DNA of 64,000 nucleotides, from NCBI GenBank assembly GCA_005406025.1, contig BGZK01001323.1:1-64000 (forward strand), given 5' to 3'. Positions 1 through 11,585 of this stretch are shown here, in pieces. The notes beneath the pieces were generated by a model that searched no databases, was not told where the DNA came from, and saw only the letters and a program-made list of their open reading frames with translations. The DNA is from Eumeta japonica (taxonomy: Eukaryota > Arthropoda > Insecta > Lepidoptera > Psychidae). A program made the translations under genes and the position numbers. The number at the start of each line of letters is the position of its first letter. Position 1 is the first letter of the stretch.

Positions 1-1232
1 GGAGATGAATTTTGCATGAAAAATTACTGATTCTTTCAGTATTCCTTAGTACTTAAGATAGATAATTGATATTTCAATAGTTACAAATAATAGTTTACTG
101 TTTCAGGGTTTGTGTAAATTCAAACCCCTAAAACTAAAAGTATTACGCACGCGGTGATGTATGCACGAGATTTTACTCTTACACATTACATTTATACACT
201 TCATCTCTATGTCTGTCTTTTTTAACTTTAACGTAAGTCTGTTCTCAGTCCGATTTTCAAAAATTGAATTTTCATGAAAGAATTTGAATGCACCATCGAA
301 ATTCAGTTTGTGACATTCGAAAGAATTACTCTAATTTAGGATTTTTAAAAATCCTAAATGTAATATTTTCTAAAAAAAATAACTTTGGTGACGGTGCCGT
401 ACAATATAATCATATTTTTAACTGAAAAAAAAACGCTAATAACTGAAATAATTTTCAGTTCAAAATTAATCAAGAATTGTAATTTTTGAGTATTTGGCAT
501 CGCTATGATGCCAAATGAGTGTTTTTTATAAATTTTCTAAAGAGCCCTTTCAAATTCGTTTACATACCTTTTTTAAATTCATTATTCTAATATGTATTGA
601 AAATTTACTCAACATCCGAGTGCTTTTTTTAATTTTTAAAATTTTAGGAATTCAGATTTTTTTTTTAAATCGGCCGTTTTATGACTTACGTTGAATGTTA
701 ATGGGAGCATTGATTTTGGTTTATAAAGACTAAAAACGTTAATTTTCACATATCAATTTATTTTGGAACTTAATTATTAATATAAAAAAACAAATTCTTT
801 TTAAATAATATTCATTTTTGAAATCGGAAATAACATATGATTGATTTTTAACCTATTCCTTTTGTTGTTGAGTTCATTTTCAATGTACCCGAAAGACGTG
901 TAGAGCACGAGACTAGTGAATTTTTTTTCTAAAAAGAATAAATTATTCAAATTAAGAACGCAAATTAGTCCATAAAACGGACCTCCTACCACTAATTTAA
1001 TTACTTCTTAGTTTTTTCTTTGTTTCTTATTCAATAATTTTATTAGTGACAGTTAAATAATTAAGACTTTTTTTAATTAAAGAATATACGTACGTAAGAC
1101 ATTATACGTGTAAAAAATCGTATTATATATAATCGTTAATAATGTAAGACGCAATATACAACATAACGTTGTGTATTTGACACGATCTGTAATAAACATC
1201 GTTGAATCCAGCAAATCTTCAACATAGTCTAA
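1..1232. other. AT-rich non-coding stretch
   Basis: No supportable gene. Open frames are short and AT-driven, with long A/T homopolymers. Nothing repeat-like was recognised before the MITE that starts at 1233. Confidence 0.5.
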
Positions 1233-1464
1233 CGGCGGTGTGCTTCGAATTCGCATTTAAAATAACTAATTGGTCAAAGTTAAAAACTAAACACGTACAA
1301 AAAAGTTGTTTTAACTTCACAATTGGCAGTTGACTAAGTTGGTTTTAAAAATATTGAAATTTGTAACGTAAAATAAATATCTCTAAGATTACCGACATTT
1401 GGACATGTTTACATTAACAGTTACAAGTTAACTATTGCAAATGAGAGTTGGAAGCACACCGCTG
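1233..1464. mobile_element. Harbinger-type MITE with TAA target-site duplication
   Basis: A 232 bp element with imperfect terminal inverted repeats of about 25 bp. The left end is C(G/A)GCGGTGTGCTTC followed by a stretch ending GCATTT, and the same sequence appears inverted at the right end. It is bounded by TAA at 1230-1232 and TAA at 1465-1467, the trinucleotide duplication typical of PIF/Harbinger elements. There is no coding capacity inside, so it is a non-autonomous relic. The family assignment is inferred only from the TIR plus TSD. Confidence 0.6.
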
Positions 1465-1949
1465 TAAATATCTTTCGTTCTACCCTCGCTTTGCCTAAAT
1501 CCAAAATAAGTTTCGCTGTAAAAGCATATGCTTCTCTCTGACCAAATAAATAACTATTTTTGTTAATTAACACTTTTTAAAGAATCTTTCATCTAGTTTT
1601 TTTTGTAACAAAATTGCACGCTAAATGAACCCATTAAACTCCCTACAAATCGGTGCTTTACACCAAGATGGTGTGACGTCATAACAAAGAAAAGCTCGTA
1701 CCGATTCCGAAATTCCTTAAAATTCCGTAAACTGTAACTAAACAAGTGTTCGACAACAAACAACTCCTTAAATTAAAATACATATGTGAAGGCATCAAAG
1801 CCGCGGATGACAAACGGCCGATCGCAATACACCTTAATTTCATTACTCATAACATGAGGATTGTTTACATACACATCCATACATTTACGTACAGTATACT
1901 TGAATTATAAACAATTCCTTTAAATATTCATCGATACGATTTATATTTA

Positions 1950-2400
1950 TAACAGCGTGCCGCATCGACATCGACCCTGGCAGTCGTGGGCAGGGAGAGT
2001 TCTCGCTGCTGACCGTTGTAGAACAGGCGACGCGCTGTGGGAGGCGGTATGCGAGCGCGGAAAACAGTTCTTTGTTAAAAATCCACCGCCGACGTACCGG
2101 CCGCGGGAGAAATGCGGCGGCGGAGCTTATGGTGGATGGATGTCTGAAGGCAGTGGATTTAGTGAGGGCAGTCCACAGGCCATCTATGGGCCCGAGATCC
2201 CAAGATGATTTGGGACGTATTCCCGAGCGCTGTCTGTTTAGTCGTCGGGGAGGTGCACGACCGCAGGAAGGGCTCCTTGTAACAGGCTGCGACAACGCCG
2301 CCGGGGCAACGGATGAATGAGGATGCGTGTCGTGTCAGGACGCGGCGTCGAGTAGACACCACGAAGTTTTAGTCGGTGGGGTAACCCCGAATAGAGTTAC
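1950..2400. other. GC-rich block, possibly a decayed LINE 3' region
   Basis: This island is markedly GC-rich against AT-rich surroundings and carries overlapping short frames on both strands. In the plus frames, fragments such as GSPQ...YGP around 2165-2195 and an Arg-rich tail near 2330 loosely resemble the reverse-transcriptase PQG motif and the C-terminal tail of R1-like LINEs. No single frame is convincing. A CpG-rich regulatory element is an equally good reading. Confidence 0.25.
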
Positions 2401-3519
2401 CATAAACGAGTTAGAATATCAAACATGAATACTCTCTGTTCATGCGAACATCGTTGGTAACAAAAAATACTATAAATGAATATGGTACTTAATATCGACA
2501 TCAGATCCGACATCGCTCTAATGATCGTGAAACATCCGGGCGAATTATTTAATCATATCAATTATATAATCATATCAATATTGAAATATTTAACGATGAA
2601 CGTAGAACTGGCATTAAGATAAGAGGGTGTAAAGAAAAATAATAATTCACACGGCGGTTTGTAATCAAATCTTAACCGCGCCACTGCACTAAACTGGCGG
2701 AATCTCGCTGACACTTGACCGTTTCCGTGCGTATCAGGGTAACCGACTACCGAGAACAACGATCTTAGATAATCGTGGGCGACGCGGGGTCATCGCCGGC
2801 GGCCGGCGCGCGGAAACGTTCAATTCGACTCCACGACGCAATCAGAAGATCGTTTTCCGAGAAAGTTCGTGAACTTTACGAGCGCGCCCGGCGACGGCGA
2901 GGCGCGGCGGCGCCGAAAACCGGACCGGTCGGATCGCATCTGTATGTTCATATGAACTTATCAAGGTAATGAGATACAAAGTGGCCATGCCCTGTTTGCG
3001 GAAATCGCCTTGTCCATGTCGAAATGTGACGCGTTCAGTTTTTTGAATGAACGACGGAACGTGTAAAATAAACGGGCAAGTGCGATTCGGACTCGGAGAC
3101 GAAGGGTTCCGTACCGCCGTAAAATGCTTAATACTACAGCGATTTTTTGATAATTTAGTAAACAAGACTTGAGATCGTCACTAGTGGTTTAAACAAGAAT
3201 CGGCTTCGACCCACATCGGATACAACGTCTGACATCTCTGAGATATTGTATACAAGTGCATGTATCTATTTACTGTCGTTATAAATAGTGTGTTAATACT
3301 CAATAGTATGCTACAAGGTCAGACCGAATTTGGTGCCCCCGCACGGCGGCAGAAACAAATTACATTAGTTTTTATTATTTGTGGTTTTACTCAAGAGCAT
3401 GTATTATCGTTATCTACTTAGACACTCATATGTATTGTCTATGTATATTTTTGATATTTAACATCGAACAAAAAACCCCGAAAAAGAGAACCCCCTTTAA
3501 TGTTTAACTTTATTTTATT
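2401..3519. other. Non-coding, with a GC-rich patch at about 2770-2930
   Basis: No gene supported. The patch at 2770-2930 is CpG-rich and open in more than one frame, which is expected from base composition alone. The rest is AT-rich. Confidence 0.4.
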
Positions 3520-3690
3520 TCTATTGCATTTTTGTCGCTAAAGCGGCTTTGGTAATACACAATCTGTGAAAACTTCAAGTGTCTACATTACAATTCAAAA
3601 GATATAGCCCTGTAACAGGTGAACGGACAGACAACAGATCCTTAGTAATCGGATCCCGTCTGCATCGTTCGAGTACGGAACCCTAAAAAC
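3520..3690 (+). repeat. Lepidopteran interspersed repeat (GGAACCCTAAAAA end)
   Basis: Contains the hallmark segments of a repeat that is very common in moth genomes: an 'ACACAATCTGTGAAAA' core, a stretch of GGACAGACA-like sequence, then TACGGAACCCTAAAAA at 3676-3691. I recognise the pattern but do not assign a formal family name. Related copies are at 12785-12930 (minus) and 60565-61140 (plus). Confidence 0.65.
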
Positions 3691-3865
3691 TGTAAACTCT
3701 TCGCATCGATTGCAATATTAATTTGTCGTACACTGATCTACACACAGATATTTCGCATACATAACTCGCATGAATGTAAATAAATATATTGTAGTATTAC
3801 TGTAAATGTATGAAAAAGAGATTAGGATGTTTGTACGTCACAGTAGATAAGAGATAAAATTACCG

Positions 3866-3902
3866 AGACGCACGACGCACGACGCACGACGCACGACGCC
3901 CG
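3866..3902. repeat. Short tandem array of a 7-mer (ACGCACG-type)
   Basis: About five head-to-tail copies of a GACGCAC unit, directly followed by a GC-rich CCCGCCG patch. Likely replication slippage. No coding meaning is seen. Confidence 0.8.
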
Positions 3903-4996
3903 CCGACCTTATGCCCGAACATAATAATTAGATAAAATCAATACTCCCGGTCTGAAGTCGCGCGCATCCCGCCGCGGACGCGCGCCACTTCACGGCGACT
4001 CGTGACGCCGGCTCGAACGCGTTAATACGAGTAAGGAACTGCTATACGGCACAAAATCACATCAATAATAAACCGATCACATTTTATGTGATGTAATCGT
4101 GAGTTGAAGTCCAGTCTTATAAGCAGATTAACACGTTCTTGTTCGTACGCAACGCATGCTTTTGTGATACACTCGAAGGCATAATTTAAGACAATTTGAC
4201 GTGAAACGAAATGTACATTGTCAAAATACGAGATTAAACGATTCAATCGCTACTGTAATGACATTAGACGCGATTTTTACTCACACAGTCAGTCGAACTA
4301 AGTCAAACAACCTCATTAGTCAATATAGCAGTTTACAAGTTCAAATGTTTCAAGTTCATAACGACAATAGTATTAAAAGAAGGTAGAATCATATTCATTA
4401 ATAACGTTCAAAGTACGCGCCAGTTATTCAAACAATAACGCGCGGACATCGAATTGCTACGAATCGAGTTCTTGATATCTCACTCTTCATTTTATCACAC
4501 AGTGACGAGTCCCGGCGTTAAGCCATGCTTCATTCATTCAATTTCCGCACTTTTACAAACCGCCCGCCCGATTTAGACCCGCAGAAATAGCGCGGGCGGG
4601 GCGGCCCGGAGGTACACGCGCCTCTCCCTTGGTGTGGGATAAATCCAAGACATATTATATGCTGTTCATGGTTAATTTCTGTTCATAATTAAATTGTATG
4701 CGTAATAACACAATAACGTAATAACAATTAATGTGATTTAACTTATAATTTTACGTTTTAGGCTTACGAGACCTTAGGTAAATAAAGTACAAAATTAAAC
4801 ATATGTTCACCTACCTAACTACATATTTACACACTAATGTAACTAAATATTTACACAAACCCATCTGAGTGAACAACGCGATCACGAGAGCGACGAAATG
4901 CCACGCGGATCAAACTGCTGAAGCGGATAGTCGATGCGAACGATAGGGATTGCGATCGTGATAGAATGAGCTTGAAGGCTCGATACATTCAAAAAC
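3903..4996. other. Non-coding, with CpG-rich patches
   Basis: No gene supported. GC-rich patches lie at about 3940-4020 and 4560-4620; the rest is AT-rich. Confidence 0.4.
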
Positions 4997-5445
4997 GGTT
5001 GCCTGTAAAGTCGGGTATACGGGCGAAAGTTTTACGATGACGACTTTGAATGGTAAAATCATTTTAATGTGAATATTCATTCGTATAGTAGGAAGAAGGA
5101 TGAAATAATAGTAACAATTTAAAACATTTATTTATACAAAATTATATTTAAAACATAATTTATACAAAGAATCTCACTGAATTTCATATTAACAAAATTT
5201 TATTTTTACCTTTTACACAACATACGTATTTATATACAAATACATACAATAACTTGCAATACATTTGCAAGCTATGCACTAATTCTCTGCTGCGCGCGCG
5301 GCAGACCGATCATAGTTAGTGGGAGAGAGACGCAAGGCATTCGGCGGGCCTCTCGTTCGGTGACTCATCGTTACGTTACCGAGCGTTACACCTTTCATAA
5401 GTGACTCCCAGCCGCAACCTAATTTAAGACGTTGTCACGTCAAAA
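4997..5445. repeat. Moth repeat, copy 1 of a direct duplication
   Basis: Starts with GGTTGCCTGTAAAGTCGG and ends with an ACGTTGTCACGTC-like motif. It runs parallel along its whole length to the copy at 5508-5973. It differs from that copy chiefly by many 1-4 nt deletions (for example in the GTGACAACG motif, in AATTCTCTAGTGCTGCG and in CCTCTCTCTCG). The inverted GTGACAACG/CGTTGTCAC pair that bounds most of copy 2 is damaged here on the left. The element has no coding capacity. Confidence 0.75.
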
Positions 5446-5507
5446 TGACGGTATTCATTGTATATGCTTGGGGAGTGGAACCTCAGGCAGCACAACTTAT
5501 AAAATTT

Positions 5508-5973
5508 GGTTGCCTGTAAAGTCGGTATACGGGCGAAAGTTTTACGTGACAACGACTTTGAATGGTAAAATCATTTTAATGTGAATATTCATTCGTATAG
5601 TAGGAAGAAGGATGAAATAATAGTAACAATTTAAAACATTTATTTATACAAAGAATTATATTTAAAACATTAATTTATACAAAGAATCTCGCACTGAATT
5701 TCATATTAACAAAATTTTATTTTTACCTTTACACATACATACGTATTTATATACAAATATACATACAATAACTTGCAATACATTTGCAAGCTATGCACTA
5801 ATTCTCTAGTGCTGCGCGCGCGGCAGACCGATCATAGTTGAGTGGGAGAGAGACGCAAGGCATTCGGCGGGCCTCTCTCTCGTTCGGTGACTCATCGTTA
5901 CGTTACCGAGCGTTACACTTTTTCAAAGTGACTCCCAGCCGCAACCTAATTTAAGACGTTGTCACGTCAAAAA
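5508..5973. repeat. Moth repeat, copy 2 of a direct duplication (more intact)
   Basis: Same order of sequence blocks as copy 1, 62 bp downstream of it and in the same orientation. The motif TTTTACGTGACAACG at 5540-5554 is inverted at 5957-5973 (CGTTGTCACGTCAAAA), so the main body has MITE-like terminal inverted repeats. The GGTTGCCTG...CGAAAG leader lies outside those repeats but is duplicated too, so the event was a segmental duplication rather than two independent insertions. It includes a GC-rich GCGCGCGCGG block at about 5814-5822. Confidence 0.75.
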
Positions 5974-7480
5974 CCGTAGAATTAGCGTTTATGTATGAAA
6001 TAGTAAACGTCTAACGACAGTCGATATAGTAAAAGAATACAATAGTCTCTATGGGTGTGTAAGAATTGCCAATATATAAATTTAAGATAATTATCACACA
6101 AATACTAGTAATGCAGGGTAATTACACAATTACCTAATATTTACAAGACAAGTATCCATGAGCACAAAATCGGCTCGACTTCTTACCGGGCTGTTTTGAT
6201 AATCAATGGTTTTGTATTTTATAATATAATTAGATAAGAGTTCCTTGCTTGTTCTTCACGAGCAAAAACTGCCGTACGAACACGTGGTAATTATAAGTTA
6301 ACACAATATATTATGACGTATTTCAAGTGTCATTTAATGACCTATAAAATAAAGATATTTTGAATTTGAATTTACAAAACAAAAAAAAAACACTTTTACA
6401 TCGTTTTTTTTGCGTTTTTATTTAGACACGTTACTCTTCGAAAATACTGAACGATTGTTATGAAATTTTCGCAGAAAATTTTCATTGAGCTGACAACAAC
6501 ATTTAAGCTTCAATTCATCGAAATCCGATAACGAAAAGAAAATCTAAAAGTCCATGCGTACAACTAGCTAACACATAAACTGTATTCTGAGTAAAACAAA
6601 ATTATCATCATGATATTGATGTCGGTTAGATTTCCTGATATGATTTCAAGAATTTTCGGCGTGCAATACAGCATACAGGTGTCTCGGATCGTTTTATAAT
6701 ACACAACGTTCCGAGATACCAGTGGTTACACAGTAAAATCAAGTTTCTCAGTTTACGGCGAATAAGACCGTGCTGTTTGCACACTGGTTTGCATAACAAA
6801 CAAAACAGTCAAGCGTGCGCACGCACTCGTCGCGCGTAGGCCGTGCGCGCGCCCGCGACGACCACATACGGAGATACGACTTTTTAGTGCCCACTCGATA
6901 TTATTATGGTTTCAAAGAAATATCGAACGCGTTCCTTTTTTCTTCGTCGCAGTCCACACATGAAACGTGATACAGAATTTATCAAACGCCGACCTCGGTT
7001 TGTTTGATTTTGGAAAGATAAGCAAGCAATCAATTCAGTCTTATGAATACGAGATTATTTCTGTCGAGATATGATAATACGCGCAATTACCGTATTTCCT
7101 AGTAAACAAAGGTGACTGTACAATACTAACCACTACGCTTTGTTTATATATTAATATGCCCTTGTAAAAAATACGACAGACGCTGTGAACGCAAAAAAAT
7201 TTAAGTTACGAATCGTAATATGAGAAGTCACTGAGAAATATGTAACGTAGAATATAACAAAGTTAAATAGGTATATCTGATATTTTTGTATCAATTCTTT
7301 ATCACCCGACTGCAGAGGCATACTACACTCCTACACTCTTTTTTACTTCAGATAGAGAGACTTCATTTTAAGTGCCTCGACCGGTCACGCCGTGGTCAAT
7401 GTCATGACAAACTTCGAATTCGACAACTTAACGTCCTCTCAACTTGTCTCGGAGGTACGAAAATAAGTTAAAAACTTATA
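5974..7480. other. Non-coding, no gene seen
   Basis: AT-rich with a CpG-rich patch at about 6800-6860. The block at 6400-6570 (GAACGATTG...GAAATTTTCGCAG) has the style of a dispersed moth repeat, but I cannot place it in a family. Confidence 0.4.
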
Positions 7481-7481
7481 G

Positions 7482-7562
7482 CTTCGCCTGCCCTCGGTCG
7501 GGGTTCGAACCCGATGTTTTTAGGATCGAAAGCCACGCGTCGACCACTCGGCGACAAATCGA
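7482..7562 (-). repeat. tRNA-like promoter body, probably a tRNA-derived SINE
   Basis: Read on the minus strand, a box-A-like TGTCGCCGAGTGG is followed about 30 nt later by a perfect box B, GGGTTCGAACCCC, and then CGACCGAGGGCAGG. The spacing fits a tRNA body. However, I cannot fold a convincing anticodon stem or acceptor stem, and sequence continues downstream without a T-run. A SINE head or a decayed tRNA is more likely than a functional tRNA gene. Confidence 0.55.
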
Positions 7563-10500
7563 CAAATGAGTTTTTAACCTGGTCAACTTGAACCGCTGGG
7601 TTCATGCCCCTCAATCGCAAATAAACAACGTGGGAGATACGTGGGAGACTTTAATACTCGAGTACTTGAATAGCATGTTGCGTTAATAAGCCTGGCCATT
7701 ACTGTAACGTTTATATACACAACGAATTAAAAATACATGAATCATATCAATTGAAAAATCTAATAAGGCTCGATTTGACGATAACCTAATCCCATATCAC
7801 ACGAAGCTGTGTACATTGACGTTTTATGTTGCACTCACGAATTTATTTTATTTTCGTCAAATAATTTATTAGCTCCATAAGCTCTAAGCAATCTATTCCG
7901 AATTTGTAGCTTTGCCATTCGAGCGACGCTCGAAATATAATATTCCTTCAAAACTTCACAATACGTGCATTTTTTTTCTTTCTAACTTCTGCACTCAGAG
8001 AGCTCTTTTAAATTTAGGTTAATCTTTCTTTAGTTAAAGTTCATTAAAAATACAAGCACCGGATGCGTCCCAGAGTCGCCCTTTAACGGCTACTTAGTTA
8101 ACGACTACTTAAGTAAGATCGGTGCTGGAAGCAATCAATCGATCGAAGAAAGTCTATTCAATTGGCATAAATACTTTTAATTTTTGACAAGATTGTAAGT
8201 ATATTTTATCTTATAAAGGTATCTTATAATAGATTTAATAAAAATAGTAACAAATAAAAAAAATCATCAATCATCTGAAGTGTCAAAAGATATAACTGTC
8301 AAGATCCCAAAATAACCTATATTTTGTGAGCTACTTATTAGTACACACTGTTATAAATTAGGCAGTTACGGCGATTTTCGTACCTATTCGTAATATTGAA
8401 TTATTCTTCAGAGGTGCACTTAGTAAAATTATATTAACGTCAGTTTTGTTTATTTCAATGCTAACACGTTAACTACTACATTTTTAAATGTCAAATCAAA
8501 GTTCAGGAATCATTAACGAAGTGTCCGATATTGTCTATTTAAAGTTAATGGTCCTTAAGGTTGTTTAAGGGACACTTAACTGACTCTGGGAGTGACAGTT
8601 CGTTTAACCATTACTAAAGGACCACTAAGGGAGGATTAAAATTTAAATAACGTTTCTGAATGCGGCAGTAAGCGATTTTAGTGATGCATCGCCGCCGATG
8701 CAGGCAATTTTTCAATATAAATCTATTCTCTGTTGTCATAAGGATTCTAAAAAATCATTGATCCTCATCTGAAATCACGATCTGACGCAGAAATCGACGG
8801 ACGTTTTTCGAACGAGGTCAGTCGGAGGGGTTTTCAACCCCACTCGAGTTCTCTGCAGTACTCGGGTACCGAGCCGTCGTCCCATTTATCATTATTCACG
8901 GCACGAACGAACGACTTCGTTTATACGGAAAGTACATTGAAGTACTTTTTTCCAGAAAGTCTTCGGAATCATAAACCGTCGATTTCGAAAATACAACGCG
9001 GCCTGAAAACCGGCACCGTTTCCCGAAACTCGCTGAATGAAAACCTAAAAACGCACGCTTTGTTTTTGAAACACGGCGCGTTTCGATGGAAGCAGCGCGT
9101 TTACGCAGAAATCGGTATAAATAAGCGGTCGTCGAGCGGTAGCGGGAACCGCTTAGCGGTGCCCGCCGGTCGCGATCGCACCGCCCGCGCATTGTGTATT
9201 TGTTACACGTTCAATAGGTAAAGTGCTTATGCGCATGGTCCTTTATCCTCCGTCGGCTCCTCGGCACTCGCTAGCCGAATAGCCGAACCGTTACCACACC
9301 ACGGAAAATATAATCGGTTCCCATTCTAAACACACGACATAACAGTACACGCGGTCGTGCAAAGATTTGTGGACGTAAACGACGTGTACCCGTAACACAC
9401 ACAGCGACGTTTATTTTAAAATTGTTGTCTATTTTATAGCGGTCAGAAAAGGAAACTCAGTGTCAAGTTGCGAAACGCCATCGAGGGGCTGAGGAGCGGC
9501 CGGCGAGGCACAGCCCGCTCCGAAAACCCGAATCAGAAATAAGACAGAAATCGTGATACATTGATACGTCTGCACGGATGAGGTCGCGGAAGAACGCCGC
9601 TCGACGGCAACGACTGCCGTTCGGAATCGTTTACAGATACGCCTCCGATCGGCCCCCGCGTCACGCGTACGGTCACGTATAGATGCGTGTTTCGAACCGT
9701 GCGCTTCGTATACGCTTGCGTTTATTCAAAATAAAACAGCTATCATAGCCACCGTCTATCTCGTTTAAACGGTAGACTTACCAAAGAAATATACCCGTTT
9801 CCGAGACGTCTAAAGAAAAACTTCAGAAAGTTACGGAAGACAACTCCGCAGACATTCCTGTGCGTCACCTTCGTATCGTACACAGATAAAGTGGTAGAAT
9901 TGACCTCCGATTTATGACTGTGCGTGCAATAGAAGCGTAATATTGTCCTGCAGTATTTAGTAGTTCGAACACCCTAAAACGATCAAACTGGTCGCGTCAC
10001 CCTCGCCTCGGCCGCGTCATTCGTCGCGGGGCCGAGCCTGTACCGTGTTACGTCACGATTCAATTAAAGGGTGTACTAACATAGCTAATACACGACAACA
10101 ATAAGAGGGGCTGATATTTTCACTCTACTGGAATTCATTATATTACGTTTGTAGGTTCGCTGACCGCCTTATGATACACTATTATCAGCTAAATGTAATA
10201 ATATATAATAGCTACAATATATTGTTATAACGTATGTCTGCCTGCTGTATGTTTTACCGCTTGTAGCAGGAAAAGCGTGTAGTAGGCGGCGACGCGGGTT
10301 CACCTGGGCATTTAAAACCATATCCGAAATCGTCTAATACTTCAGTCGCTTCGTGACGTCATCATCGCCACGTCCGTACCGTTAATTACATTTTTTTTCA
10401 TTCCGAATAAAACTAACTCAAAGTTTAAACGGTCAGTACCGACCAGACTGATCGTAATGTGAGTTATTTTGTAATTAAACGACTAACGCACAACCGACAT

Positions 10501-11214
10501 AAACGACATCACCTATGCCAGCCCTACACATTTCAAAATGGGGAACCGGTTTCCTCCGAGAGACCCGTGCCCTTCAACAGTGCCATAGAAATTACTATCA
10601 TATATTACTTGGTAAGTTTATAATTTAATATATAAAGATGAATATCTGTGTGTTCGTTTCCTATGCACCGGACGTACAACGTACATTTAATTGAGCCGAA
10701 ACCTTGATAATATATTGTACGCGCAAACGGGAACGTTGCTGAAAAAATGCTAGCATTTCTATTTGCTAAACCGTTAGCCTTAAGACATAAGTAAGCCTTG
10801 GATCATAAGTTTTTGATCATTGTCCTGGAAACATCACTTTACTTACTGTGTGATAAAACTCGCTTAAAATGAGTTCAAAAAGAAAACTAACAACACTCAC
10901 ATACGCTGATAAAGGGTGAAACAAGGGTACATACATACATATGTACATACCTACCTCTATATTAACCTATCCCTAACATAGACCCTTGATAACTTAAAAC
11001 CTCTATAACTTAAAATATTTTGTGTTTCCCTTGGACTTTAACTTATCGAAGTTCAACTGTATTACTAAGGTATAATAAAACTTTTGTTTATTTATACATA
11101 TTTTTATTAGTTGGGGACATTTCGGTATTTAGGTTTCGATAGTCAAAAGCTGCCAACGGTACCTATAACTAAATGTATACTCTCTGTTCTAGCATTTGTG
11201 TTCTACATATTTGT
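7563..11214. other. Non-coding stretch with a large CpG-rich block at 8.8-9.7 kb
   Basis: No gene supported. The segment at about 8810-9720 is distinctly CpG/GC-rich and gives overlapping open frames on both strands (8896-9192 minus, 8937-9221 plus), none with a recognisable domain. It may be a promoter or 5' region of an unseen gene. The sequence at 8057-8640 contains blocks such as CCCAGAGTC and its inverse near 8581-8592, separated by about 480 bp, which could be the ends of a degraded MITE. Confidence 0.35.
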
Positions 11215-11585
11215 TAAACCGACCACTGCACCGGTTTTTGAAAATTCTTTCACTGGTAGAAAGCTACACTATCCCTGACTAAAATAGGCTTCCAAAATTT
11301 CCTCGGTTTATACTTGCAGATCGAAATGGTGACCGATAGCGGAATCTAAATTAAAAATGGGGCATGGAGCAGAATCGAGAGCGAGACCGGAATGGCAATT
11401 GAGTGTGAAACCGGTATTTGAATCGTTAGCGTGTCGATTGGATCTATCGATCCGTGAATGGAAAACGGAAACGGTCGTAGTCGAGAGCGGGACTACGTCT
11501 GGCACCGGCAGCGAGGTCGATCGATAAAAAGACGAAAAAATTAATAAAATGATCATGCGCGAAAAGTCACTAGCGCAAATCTAGG
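11215..11585 (+). repeat. Dispersed purine-rich repeat, copy A
   Basis: Begins with the widespread moth segment 'ACCGGTTTTTGAAAATTC...GAAAGCTACACTATCCC'. It then passes into a body built from variants of GGAATCGAGAGCGAGACCGG. The same two-part architecture recurs at 14975, 17040, 25750 and 49785 and, inverted, at 55785. The open minus frame at 11308-11556 is a by-product of the purine bias, not a gene. Confidence 0.5.

Noticed and set aside
2842..3165. 107-codon minus-strand frame
   Set aside because: No recognisable motif, compositionally driven by the GC patch, and not the missing WASHC1 end.
3866..3902. Direct repeats as a CRISPR-like array
   Set aside because: Seven-base units without spacers in a eukaryotic genome: a simple tandem repeat only.
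11308..11556. 82-codon minus-strand frame rich in Ser, Thr and Asp
   Set aside because: It is the complement of the GGAATCG-type repeat that occurs six times in the window.
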